Below are positions 15,553 to 23,485 of a stretch of 64,000 nt of DNA, one piece after another. Source of the stretch: Candidatus Saccharibacteria bacterium UBA1050 (lineage in GTDB: Bacteria > Patescibacteriota > Saccharimonadia > Saccharimonadales > Saccharimonadaceae); assembly GCA_002316545.1 (NCBI GenBank), contig DCDR01000001.1:497692-561691 (forward strand). Direction: 5' to 3'. A model generated the notes under the pieces. It was given only the letters and a program-made list of their open reading frames with translations. It searched no databases and was not told the origin of the DNA. Made by a program: the position numbers and the translations under genes. Position 1 is the stretch's first letter. Each line of letters begins with the position of its first letter.

Positions 15553-16037
15553 GCATAGTGCTTCCTGATACAATCGCCTCGAACCAAGACCTCACGGCCT
15601 TGATTTTAGATGTTAAAGAATATGCTAAATGGTTTGCTCATGAATCTGTTAAACAGCAAGTAAACGTGCCGACAAGCCAGCACCCGGTGGCATTATCGGC
15701 CGTTGCGGTAGAAGTGTTGCGTACTTGGGGAAGTAGCGAAGCTTTGTCGCGAGCGCGTCTTGACCTACTAATAAGCGAACTAGAAGCCTACCAGAAGCAA
15801 GCACCAAGTATTACTGTCACACTGGCCGCCCCAGCACCGCGCGGTATTATGACCAAATTGGTGGCGTGGTGTCGTGCCAATATTTCACCGATGGTGCTCG
15901 TATCGTTTGACTTCAACGCCACGCTTTTAGGAGGCATGGTAGTCCGTTCAGGCAGCCACATTTATGATTGGTCAACTCGCCGCATGATACTTGATAATCG
16001 TACCAAGTTACCTGAGGTTCTGAAAAATGTTCGATAA
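15549..16037 (+). CDS. F-type ATPase delta (OSCP-like) subunit
   Basis: A 162-residue protein linking the b stalk to the top of alpha3beta3. The C-terminal signature LLGGMVVRSGSHIYDWSTRR matches the delta/OSCP pattern (G-G-hydrophobic-R-x-G-x-x-x-Y/I-D-x-S). The N-terminal domain is diverged. Its start overlaps the b-like gene by 4 bases and its end overlaps alpha by 11, the same b-delta-alpha order as in standard atp operons. Confidence 0.8.
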   Translation: MSIVLPDTIASNQDLTALILDVKEYAKWFAHESVKQQVNVPTSQHPVALSAVAVEVLRTWGSSEALSRARLDLLISELEAYQKQAPSITVTLAAPAPRGIMTKLVAWCRANISPMVLVSFDFNATLLGGMVVRSGSHIYDWSTRRMILDNRTKLPEVLKNVR

Positions 16038-17580
16038 CACGCAATTCCAAAAATTAGTCGAGGCGGACAACCTAACTGGCGAAGTGGTAGCCGTTAACCG
16101 ATTTATCGTTGAGATTAAGGGTCTTGAAGGTGTGCAGGTGGGCGCTCAGATTTTGTTTGAAGATGGACAGCGCGGCATGGTGCGTGAAGCACATGGTAAC
16201 CGCGTGCTACTGTATAACATCGACTCGGAAGATGTTGCGCTGGGAAGCCTAGTGGTAGCCGAAAAACCTCAGCTCAGTATACCGGTAGGCAAAGAACTCG
16301 TTGGCCGCGTTATTAATCCGATGGGTGTGCCACTCGATGGAAAAGGTAGTATTAAAACCACCAGAAGTTCAGGTATTTTTACGCCGGCGCCGGGAATTAT
16401 GGACCGCAAAATGCTCGATGAACAGCTTGCTAGCGGTGTAACGGCAGTTGATAGTTTCTTCCCTATCGTACTGGGCCAGCGTATTGCAATCTTGGGTGAC
16501 AGTAAGGCTGGAAAAAGCACCTTTCTTGGCCAGTTAAGTGCCAACCAACAAGGTACCGACCGATTGGTAGTGTACGTGCTGATTGGTAAGCGAAAGGTTG
16601 ACGTTGAGCACTTGATTTCTGAGCTTAATGATTCTGGTGCGATTAACAACACAATCATCGTGCATGCTGATATTTTTGACTCTTTGACGCAAAGCTACTT
16701 GGCGCCCTACGCCGGCTGTGCCATGGCAGAAGACCTATGGTACAACGAAAATCGCGATGTGATTATTATCTATGATGACTTGTCTGGCCACGCTGAAGCG
16801 TACCGTCAACTATCGCTGTTGCAAGAAGTAGACCCTGGACGTGATTCTTACCCGGGTGATATTTTTTACACGCACTCGAGTTTGCTTGAGCGTGCTGGTA
16901 AGCTACTGACCAACGAAAAAACGCTCACTAGCCTTCCTGTGGTACTAACGCCAAATGACGATATTACCGCCTATCTTCCTACTAATATTATGTCGATTAC
17001 CGATGGTCAGATTATCTTTGATTTGGGCTTTTTCCGCAAAGGTGTTCGCCCAGCCGTGAACGCCGGTCTTTCCGTGTCTCGTGTGGGTGGCCAAGCGCAG
17101 ACTAAACGTCAGAAGCAGCTATCAACTGCGCTGTTTAAGTCACTCGCAAAGTACCACCAAGCTGAAGAGTTCTCGCACTTTAGCTCTCAGCTTTCGAAAG
17201 AAACTCGGCTTGATCTCGCACGAGGTAAACACCTGTACATGGCCTTGCAGCAACCACCTGAAGAGTTATTTTCACTGGTAGAACAACAGCTCATGCTCGA
17301 GACAATTATGCTTAGCCCCGACGATCGACCGATAGATGTAGCCGCCTTACGAAAGGCCGTGAAAGAACGTGCGAAAGACGTGAGCAAAGAAGAAGATTAT
17401 GACGCGATTGAAGCCGAGCTATTCAAAGCTCACAGCGCTGAACCACCTGCTGAAAAGAGGCCGCCAACGACTGATGCTGCCGCACCTGCTGAAAACGGCG
17501 ACGACAAAGACAAATCAAAGAATAAAAAAGACGACAAACACGCCGAAAAGAAAAAGGAGCCTGAACATGCGAAGAGCTAG
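16027..17580 (+). CDS. F1-like ATPase alpha subunit
   Basis: A 517-residue nucleotide-binding subunit. The P-loop reads GDSKAGKST (about residues 156-164) instead of the usual GDRQTGKT. The Walker-B region (VIIIYDDLSGHAEAYRQL), PGRDSYPGDIFYTHSSLLERAGKL, and the Arg-finger segment SVSRVGGQAQTK are conserved. The C-terminus is extended by about 50 residues rich in Lys, Glu, Ala and Pro, not found in standard alpha subunits. Alpha stabilises ATP bound at the alpha-beta interface; its retained Arg finger implies an active hexamer. It overlaps delta and gamma. Confidence 0.9.
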   Translation: MFDNTQFQKLVEADNLTGEVVAVNRFIVEIKGLEGVQVGAQILFEDGQRGMVREAHGNRVLLYNIDSEDVALGSLVVAEKPQLSIPVGKELVGRVINPMGVPLDGKGSIKTTRSSGIFTPAPGIMDRKMLDEQLASGVTAVDSFFPIVLGQRIAILGDSKAGKSTFLGQLSANQQGTDRLVVYVLIGKRKVDVEHLISELNDSGAINNTIIVHADIFDSLTQSYLAPYAGCAMAEDLWYNENRDVIIIYDDLSGHAEAYRQLSLLQEVDPGRDSYPGDIFYTHSSLLERAGKLLTNEKTLTSLPVVLTPNDDITAYLPTNIMSITDGQIIFDLGFFRKGVRPAVNAGLSVSRVGGQAQTKRQKQLSTALFKSLAKYHQAEEFSHFSSQLSKETRLDLARGKHLYMALQQPPEELFSLVEQQLMLETIMLSPDDRPIDVAALRKAVKERAKDVSKEEDYDAIEAELFKAHSAEPPAEKRPPTTDAAAPAENGDDKDKSKNKKDDKHAEKKKEPEHAKS

Positions 17581-18430
17581 TGTTATTGAAAAAGACGCTG
17601 CCAGCATTGGTACTTTGAAAGATTTGACCAACGTGTTTGAAAGTCTCGCGAGTACTCAGGTAGCCAAGATGAAAACGAAGGTGCTGATTTCGCAGGATTT
17701 CTTTGGTTTGCTGTGGGAGCGGTACACCTCGCTTCGTATTGATCCGGCTCGTCGAATAACAAACCGCGATGGCGTGGGCAATAATGGTCGAAATGCAATT
17801 ATACTAATCTCGGCCGAAGCTGGCCTTAGTGGTGACCTTGACGCTCGAGTGATTGAGACAATGGTGACCGACAACGACCTTTCAAAGACCGATATCTTGG
17901 TACTGGGCAGCCACGGCGCAAGCCAGCTCACTCAGCGGGGTATCCCCTACGCTCGGTTCTTCAAGCTACCTGAATCTGACGATTATATTAACGTAAGTCC
18001 GGTTATTGAGGCTGTTTTGCCGTATGAACGAATTGTAGTGTACTACGAGGAATATGTATCACTCGGCTCACAGATTGTACGTTCAATCGACCTTGTGTCG
18101 CACATCAGTGATATGAGCAAAGATTATGAAGAAGGCACGATGACCGACTACGACACGATTTTTGAACCATCACTAGAAATGATTGCCGATGAGATGGAAG
18201 AAACGATGATGCGACTGGCCTTGAGTCAAACTATTTTGCAATCTGCCCTAGCGCAAGCGGCTAGTCGATTTAATGCGATGACTATGGCTGAAGATCGTGC
18301 CGGTGAGCTACTTGGCGAATACAAGCTCGAGTTTCACCGGGCGAAACGTTCTGAATCTGACAGACGGCTACGTGAAGTATTGGTGGGTATGAAAAAGAAA
18401 CGTCGTGAAGCGGCAGCGGAGGCAGCGTAA
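17567..18430 (+). CDS. F1-like ATPase gamma (rotor shaft) subunit
   Basis: A 287-residue central stalk. N- and C-terminal helices form the coiled-coil axle; the C-terminal segment SRFNAMTMAEDRAGELLGEY closely follows the canonical gamma pattern (R-x-x-A-M-x-x-A-T/E-D-x-A-x-x-L). The start is ATG 17567 with AAAGGAGC upstream; a longer open frame to 17399 lies out of phase inside alpha and is ignored. It ends with a basic/Ala tail (KKKRREAAAEAA). Overlaps alpha by 14 bases and beta by one (TAATG). Retention of gamma argues that the complex still rotates. Confidence 0.88.
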   Translation: MRRASVIEKDAASIGTLKDLTNVFESLASTQVAKMKTKVLISQDFFGLLWERYTSLRIDPARRITNRDGVGNNGRNAIILISAEAGLSGDLDARVIETMVTDNDLSKTDILVLGSHGASQLTQRGIPYARFFKLPESDDYINVSPVIEAVLPYERIVVYYEEYVSLGSQIVRSIDLVSHISDMSKDYEEGTMTDYDTIFEPSLEMIADEMEETMMRLALSQTILQSALAQAASRFNAMTMAEDRAGELLGEYKLEFHRAKRSESDRRLREVLVGMKKKRREAAAEAA

Positions 18431-20016
18431 TGGAAAAAGCTCCTCAAGCTCAACCAGCGCCTGCATCACCGGCACCAGCTGCTCCTGCACCAGCTCCGGT
18501 ACCGGCCGCGCCTGTTGCGACCAAACCTGCCGCAGCAGCTCAAAGTAAAGCAGCCGCTCCTAAGCCAGCTGGTGCATATGTCGGCACCATTGCGACCATT
18601 CGTGGCCTTACTGTTGAGATATTGCTAGTTGGCGAACGCCCAGAAGTAAAAGAACTATTGGCCGTCGATGGTCACCCTGAAGTATTTTTGGAGGTGAATT
18701 TTTATCGTGGCAACCGAGCAATCTGTTTGAACCTTACCAATAACGCAGTAGTTGCCTGTGGCCAAAAAGTTACACGCACGCACCAAAAAGTAAGTGTACC
18801 AGTGGGCCCTGCGACCATGGGTCGCGTGTTCAATGCGCTTGGTGAACCGCTTGATAAAGGTGAGCCTGTGACCGATATCGTACGGCCAATTGCCGTGCCA
18901 ACCGGCACCAAGAGCTACCGCAGTAGCAAAAATCTTGAGCTCCTAGAAACTGGCCTAAAAGTTATCGACTTCCTTACTCCGTTCGTGAAGGGTCGAAAAA
19001 TCGGCATTATCGGTGGTGCTGGTGTGGGTAAAACCGTGTTGACCATGGAGATGATTCACAATGTGACGCAAGGCTCGAACAAGTCACTTTCTATCTACTG
19101 TGGCGTTGGTGAGCGTATTCGTGAGGGTAACGAGCTATACGAAACGCTTCGCGATACCGATGTGCTAAAAAACACGGTGATGTTCTTTGGGCAAATGGAT
19201 GCGACCCCGGCAATTCGTTCGATGGTAGGCCCCGCTGCGGCTACTTCTGCGGAGTATTTCCGTGATGAAGAAGGTCGTGACATTCTATTCTTTGTCGACA
19301 ATATCTATCGTCACATTCAAGCTATGACCGAGCTCTCGACTAACCTAGGACTGATTCCCTCTGAAGGTGGCTACTCTCCTATGGTATTTTCTGATCTTCG
19401 ACGCTTGCAAGACCGCTTGGCAAGCACCGAAAAAGGTACGATTACTAGTGTGCAAGCTATTTACGTTCCGGCCGACGACCTTTCCGACCCTGCGGTGCAA
19501 GCTATTAGCCAGCAACTTGACAGCGTGTTGGTGCTCGATCGTTCTATCGCTGAGCAAGGTATTCGCCCAGCGGTGAACTTGCTCAAAACGACCAGTTCCC
19601 TTTTGACGCCAAAAATTGTCGGCGAACGTCACTACCGTTTGGCTGAAAAGGTGCAGGCGATTATGCAAAAGTACGACAGCCTCAAAAATATTATTGCGAT
19701 TGTGGGTGAAAACGAGTTGAGCGCCGCCGACCGTGCCGATTATCAGAATGCGAAAAAGCTCATCACTTTCTTTAGTCAAGATTTCGCCGTAGCAGAGAAG
19801 TTTAGTGGTAAGCCCGGCGAATACTTCACGCTCGAGCAAACGCTTGACGGTATTGAGGCGATTCTAAACGGCACAGACACTGAAGCTGAGGATGAAAAAG
19901 CAAAAAGTGGCAGTGAAAAGCCAGCGACCGCGACTACTGAGTCAAACCCTGAACAGCCGGCGGAGAAACCAGCTACTGAACCAGCCTCCGAAACTAAACC
20001 TGAACAGAAATCATGA
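18430..20016 (+). CDS. F1-like ATPase beta subunit, non-canonical
   Basis: A 528-residue subunit. A low-complexity Ala/Pro stretch (about residues 5-48) precedes the F1 fold. The P-loop GGAGVGKT (about 195-202), catalytic Glu in GVGERIREGNEL and Walker-B FFVDNIYR are intact, so hydrolysis is plausible. Several hallmark positions are changed: NEPPGAR is DATPAIR, the adenine-stacking Tyr of GIYPAV is Arg (GIRPAV), DELSEED is ENELSAAD, and the usual C-terminal end after ILDGEYD is replaced by a 50-residue acidic/Pro tail. It resembles beta more than alpha or Rho by gene order and by VQAIYVPADDLSDPA. Probably ATP-driven rather than ATP-making; that is inference. Confidence 0.88.
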   Translation: MEKAPQAQPAPASPAPAAPAPAPVPAAPVATKPAAAAQSKAAAPKPAGAYVGTIATIRGLTVEILLVGERPEVKELLAVDGHPEVFLEVNFYRGNRAICLNLTNNAVVACGQKVTRTHQKVSVPVGPATMGRVFNALGEPLDKGEPVTDIVRPIAVPTGTKSYRSSKNLELLETGLKVIDFLTPFVKGRKIGIIGGAGVGKTVLTMEMIHNVTQGSNKSLSIYCGVGERIREGNELYETLRDTDVLKNTVMFFGQMDATPAIRSMVGPAAATSAEYFRDEEGRDILFFVDNIYRHIQAMTELSTNLGLIPSEGGYSPMVFSDLRRLQDRLASTEKGTITSVQAIYVPADDLSDPAVQAISQQLDSVLVLDRSIAEQGIRPAVNLLKTTSSLLTPKIVGERHYRLAEKVQAIMQKYDSLKNIIAIVGENELSAADRADYQNAKKLITFFSQDFAVAEKFSGKPGEYFTLEQTLDGIEAILNGTDTEAEDEKAKSGSEKPATATTESNPEQPAEKPATEPASETKPEQKS

Positions 20017-20273
20017 GCACTAAAGAAAAGCCGGTCCTTCATGTAATCGCCCGCGCACCTTTTACGCTGTACTACGACGGCCCAGCACTATCGCTATCGG
20101 CACTTAATGCCGTAGGTAAGTTCGACATATTGCCAGGGCACGCCGACTTTTTTTCAATGCTAGAGGCGGGCGAGGTATACATCGAGACCGACAAAGAACC
20201 GATTATTTTCAATATCGCTACCGGCATCGTAACTGTACGAGCCGACGAAGTACTACTCTTTGCAAACATGTAA
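20013..20273 (+). CDS. F1-like ATPase epsilon subunit, short form
   Basis: An 86-residue protein holding only the N-terminal beta-sandwich of epsilon (SALNAVGKFDILPGHADFFSMLEAGEV matches the G-x-x-x-I-L-P-x-H pattern). The C-terminal two-helix domain that inhibits ATP hydrolysis in many bacteria is missing. It overlaps beta by 4 bases and is the last gene of the operon. It converges with the gene at 20276 with only two bases between stops; I see no separate terminator. Confidence 0.85.
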   Translation: MSTKEKPVLHVIARAPFTLYYDGPALSLSALNAVGKFDILPGHADFFSMLEAGEVYIETDKEPIIFNIATGIVTVRADEVLLFANM

Positions 20274-20275
20274 CA

Positions 20276-21325
20276 TTAGTCGAGTACCATATAGTCGAAG
20301 CCGTATGATCCGGCCGATAAACTACTTGAAGTCCACACGGTAAAGCCTGTGCTTGAGCGTGTTACATAAAATTCACCAGGGCTTTTATTGAATGGGCTCA
20401 CGATAACTTTCGGTGTGCCGCTAAAGGCATTTCTAAAAGATACGCTACCAAATGAGCCATTACCGCCGCCACCAACACCGAGAGTCACGTTAATCGTGCC
20501 AGCAGTATCAGTACCGGAGAGTGATGCTGTACCGGTGGTACCGAGTGCGCTACCAGGGTTAAAGTACGGAACAGTTCCCTTTGTAATGATATGCCCGCCA
20601 ACGGTTAACGTTCCCGTGGAAGTAAGATTTGTCGCTGAGAAACTTCGAGCTGTAAACGAACCACCAACTGATAGATTGCCGGAAACGTTGAGATTATTGT
20701 TGATGGTTACCAGCTTGTTCATAGTAATTGCCCCTTGCAAGCGAGTCTCGCCTGCTACCGTAAGATTCTTACGGGCTATCAAATTCGTCGCTGTCGCATC
20801 ACCATTGATACTGGTTTGACTTAGACTTGCCTTGCCTGCTTTGAGGGTAGTAAAACTTCCTTCCGGCGCGGTAAATTTGTTTTTCAAGGTAAGGTCACCC
20901 TGAATACCCACGTCACCACCAATTACCACCTGGCCATTGAACTGTGTGTCTGGACCAATAGTAAGTTCGGTACCCTTCGTGCCGACGGGGTTACGACTAA
21001 CTCCTAACGAATTAAGCGTGCTGCTCGAGAGTGTCACGTTCTCGCGATCTACTTCGGTCTGTTCTGCGCGAGCGTTGATAAAATACCATAATATACCTAC
21101 GTTCAGCGCCAAAATACCCACGACTACACCGACACCTAAAAATGTTGCCTTGTGGTTTGGCTTATAGGTTGCAGTTCGTGAACGAAGGGTTGATTTCGCG
21201 GGTTTACCATCTACAGCTGCGCCAGCGGCATTAGCATCAGGTGCTTCAGGCGTGCCTGACGTCTGTGAGGACACCTGTAGCTCTTCAGGAGCTGGTGGAG
21301 TTGGCTGATTTGGATCGTCGCTCAT
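20276..21325 (-). CDS. membrane-anchored filament-like surface protein
   Basis: A 349-residue protein. The N-terminus is polar, Pro/Glu/Ala-rich and likely cytoplasmic (residues 1-60), followed by one membrane helix (ATFLGVGVVVGILALNVGILWYF). Outside lies a run of short strand repeats with N/G/T turns (FNGQVVIGGDVGIQGDLTLKNKF; LNVSGNLSVGGSFTARSFSATN), the pattern of polymer-forming beta-solenoids such as bactofilins. A final domain (SVSFRNAFSGTPKVIVSPFNKSPGEFYV to SYGFDYMVLD) resembles phage tail-fibre ends. The start at 21325 is supported by TATAAA (21334-21339) 8 bases upstream. No enzyme motif; probably structural. Confidence 0.6.
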   Translation of the reverse strand: MSDDPNQPTPPAPEELQVSSQTSGTPEAPDANAAGAAVDGKPAKSTLRSRTATYKPNHKATFLGVGVVVGILALNVGILWYFINARAEQTEVDRENVTLSSSTLNSLGVSRNPVGTKGTELTIGPDTQFNGQVVIGGDVGIQGDLTLKNKFTAPEGSFTTLKAGKASLSQTSINGDATATNLIARKNLTVAGETRLQGAITMNKLVTINNNLNVSGNLSVGGSFTARSFSATNLTSTGTLTVGGHIITKGTVPYFNPGSALGTTGTASLSGTDTAGTINVTLGVGGGGNGSFGSVSFRNAFSGTPKVIVSPFNKSPGEFYVTRSSTGFTVWTSSSLSAGSYGFDYMVLD

Positions 21326-21422
21326 GTTTTTTATTTATACCTAGTACTTACTAGCGTAGTATACTGCTTATGCTCTAATCCGGCAACTTGCAAAAAAGCT
21401 CATCGTCATAAACAATAGTAGT

Positions 21423-22154
21423 ATGCTTATTCGACGTGTGCGCCACGCATTTGTGGCGGTGGTGGTCGCGATAGGTTGTGTGTCTGTAAGTAGCAACGTA
21501 TTCGCTGTTCAGCCACAATCTAGCAGTTATCGCTTTGATGAGACTTCTATCGGAACTGGTGGCTTGTTTGATTCAAGCTCTACTAACTACACTTCGCAAG
21601 TAGGCGCTGGTGATATCGGTATTGGTCGCGCGGCATCGTCTAACTTCCAAGCCGAGGCGGGCTCACGTACCACGAACGACCCAGTGCTTAAGTTTGCCGT
21701 GCTTGACGGTGATGTAAGTTTTGGTGTGCTGAGTCCATCGACAACCCTAACTGCCGATGCAAGCTTTGAAGTCACCAATTATACGAGCTACGGCTATGTG
21801 GTACAGCTGCTGGGCACAGCTCCAACGAGTGCTAGCAATGTTATTGACGCACTTACTACAGGGACCGCCCCTGCAGCTGGTATCGAGCAGTTTGGTATAA
21901 ACCTTGTCGCAAACACAGACCCTACGTCATTTGGTGCCAACCCCGACAACGGCAGCTACGGCTTTGGTGAGGCCGCGCCCAACTATGCGACCACTAATGA
22001 ATACCGTTATGTGAGTGGTGAAACTATCGCTTTCGCGCCGAAAGATTCCGGCAAAACTACCTATACAATGAGCTACATTATAAATGTGAATAGCTTCACG
22101 CCACCCGGCCAATATACGACCGATCAAACGCTCGTCGTAACTGGCACCTACTAG
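21423..22154 (+). CDS. secreted WxL-like surface protein
   Basis: A 243-residue exported protein. The signal peptide ends near SSNVFA/VQP. The mature protein is beta-rich, with VSFGVLSPSTTLTADASFEVTNYTSYGYVVQL and a C-terminal PGQYTTDQTLVVTGTY. That ending recalls the A-G-T-Y-T-x-x-L-T-W-x-L tail of WxL cell-wall proteins but without Trp. It shares fold-level features with the two longer proteins downstream (22261, 23486). No promoter as good as its neighbours; AACAAT lies 6 bases upstream. Function probably surface attachment or coat; inference. Confidence 0.6.
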   Translation: MLIRRVRHAFVAVVVAIGCVSVSSNVFAVQPQSSSYRFDETSIGTGGLFDSSSTNYTSQVGAGDIGIGRAASSNFQAEAGSRTTNDPVLKFAVLDGDVSFGVLSPSTTLTADASFEVTNYTSYGYVVQLLGTAPTSASNVIDALTTGTAPAAGIEQFGINLVANTDPTSFGANPDNGSYGFGEAAPNYATTNEYRYVSGETIAFAPKDSGKTTYTMSYIINVNSFTPPGQYTTDQTLVVTGTY

Positions 22155-22192
22155 TTCGCTAAGTACCTGTGGAAAACTACGAAAAATACGTG

Positions 22193-22221
22193 TTGACACG
22201 CTATACGGCTTATGGTAAATT
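22193..22221 (+). promoter_or_regulatory. promoter of major surface protein gene
   Basis: TTGACA (22193-22198), 17-base spacer, TAAATT (22216-22221). The leader to ATG 22261 is A-rich and unstructured (runs of A between 22236 and 22260) with AGAGAAG before the start. Confidence 0.55.
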
Positions 22222-22260
22222 CAGTCCAGAAATATCAATAAAAACAAAAAAGAGAAGCAA

Positions 22261-23376
22261 ATGAAAACACCACAAAAAACATTATTTAAATTCCTTGCTG
22301 TAGGCGGCATGGCAGCGGCGCTTGTAATGCAAACTGTCTTACCTGCGGTTGCATCTGCTGCGCAGATCACAACCCGAAGCCTTACATTGCAAGCTGGCGC
22401 GGACCCAGGCTCTGAACCTGGTGGTACCGTACGCCATCTCTTTACGTTCGATGTTGGTTCGACCGGTAACGTTGGATCAATTAAGTTTGATTACTGTACG
22501 ACAGCTGGCACTGGTTCATGTACTGGCCCAACTGGCGCAGATGTCTCTGGTGTAACCTTCGGAAGCGAAGCTGGAAGTGACCTCACAGGCTTTAGCGTTG
22601 GTGGTACACCAACAACTAACTCGTTCTACCTTACTCGTACTGCTGCATCAGCAACAGCTGGTGACACAGCAATTCTACGTGTAGATAACGTTGTTAACCC
22701 TACAACAGCTAACTACACCTTCTTCGTACGTATTACAACTTACGCAAGTACGAATACAACTGGTGGTTCTACTGACCTAGGTACCGTAGCAGCAAGCACA
22801 GCTGAGCCTATCGTACTAAGCGGAACTATGCCTGAATCACTCGTGTTCTGTACTGGTGCAACTGTATCTACTACGCTTGGTGTGCCTGACTGTTCTACAG
22901 CAACAGCTGGTGCCGTAAGCTTTAACCAATTGTTCTCTCCAACTGCTACTGCATCTGCAACCTCACAGATGGCTGCAAGCACGAATGCTGGCTCCGGTTA
23001 CGTCATCACCGTTAACGGTGCGACGCTAACCTCAGGTGGAAACACCATCACCGCTATGAGCTCAGCAACGACAAGCGTGCCTGGTACTGGACAGTTCGGT
23101 CTTAACCTGAAGGCAAATGCCACACCATCAGTTGGTACTGAAGTAGCTCCTGCAGCCAACGGAACAAACTACCGTGGTCAAGCAGCCGCTGGTTACAACA
23201 CAGCAAACACCTTCAAATTCACTACTGGTGATACAGTAGCAAACAGCTACAACGGTGGTGCTGGTGGTACCGACGCCCAAATCTTCACTGCAAGTTACAT
23301 GGCGAACGTACCTGGTAGTCAACCTGCTGGTACCTACACCTCAACTCTTACCTACATCTGTACTCCAACATTCTAG
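22261..23376 (+). CDS. secreted WxL-like surface protein, tandem paralog 1
   Basis: A 371-residue exported protein. A signal peptide (hydrophobic residues 8-33, cleavage near SAA/QIT) leads to a Thr/Gly/Ala/Ser-rich beta protein. Cysteines come in close pairs (FDYC...GSC; VFC...PDC), suggesting disulfides, plus one near the end. The terminal AGTYTSTLTYICTPTF follows the WxL tail pattern with Trp replaced by Tyr. Strong promoter, A-rich leader and the terminator at 23394 mark it as an abundant single-gene unit. Its sister at 23486 is almost the same length and closely similar throughout. Confidence 0.7.
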   Translation: MKTPQKTLFKFLAVGGMAAALVMQTVLPAVASAAQITTRSLTLQAGADPGSEPGGTVRHLFTFDVGSTGNVGSIKFDYCTTAGTGSCTGPTGADVSGVTFGSEAGSDLTGFSVGGTPTTNSFYLTRTAASATAGDTAILRVDNVVNPTTANYTFFVRITTYASTNTTGGSTDLGTVAASTAEPIVLSGTMPESLVFCTGATVSTTLGVPDCSTATAGAVSFNQLFSPTATASATSQMAASTNAGSGYVITVNGATLTSGGNTITAMSSATTSVPGTGQFGLNLKANATPSVGTEVAPAANGTNYRGQAAAGYNTANTFKFTTGDTVANSYNGGAGGTDAQIFTASYMANVPGSQPAGTYTSTLTYICTPTF

Positions 23377-23393
23377 GTAAGCTGTAAAGAAGC

Positions 23394-23422
23394 AAAATCC
23401 CTGGCTAATCGCCAGGGATTTT
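23394..23422 (+). terminator. intrinsic terminator
   Basis: A perfect 12-bp stem AAAATCCCTGGC / GCCAGGGATTTT with a 5-base loop, followed by AGTTTG; the T-run is in the 3' arm of the stem. Confidence 0.85.
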
Positions 23423-23473
23423 AGTTTGCACAACACCTAGATATTTGTCGTTGCTGCTTTTTTTTGCTTATGC

Positions 23474-23479
23474 TATACT
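23474..23479 (+). promoter_or_regulatory. extended -10 promoter (leaderless)
   Basis: TGCTATACT with TATACT at 23474-23479, exactly 6 bases before ATG 23486. Confidence 0.6.
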
Positions 23480-23485
23480 TCGGCC

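Noticed and set aside
17399..17566. Extension of gamma into alpha
   Set aside because: It is Lys/Thr-rich out-of-frame reading of the alpha tail; the ATG at 17567 follows a good ribosome site and matches family length.
14007..20273. Ordinary F1Fo ATP synthase operon
   Set aside because: No a subunit, no carboxylate in the c-like hairpin, altered beta motifs and truncated epsilon; calling it atpBEFHAGDC would mislead.
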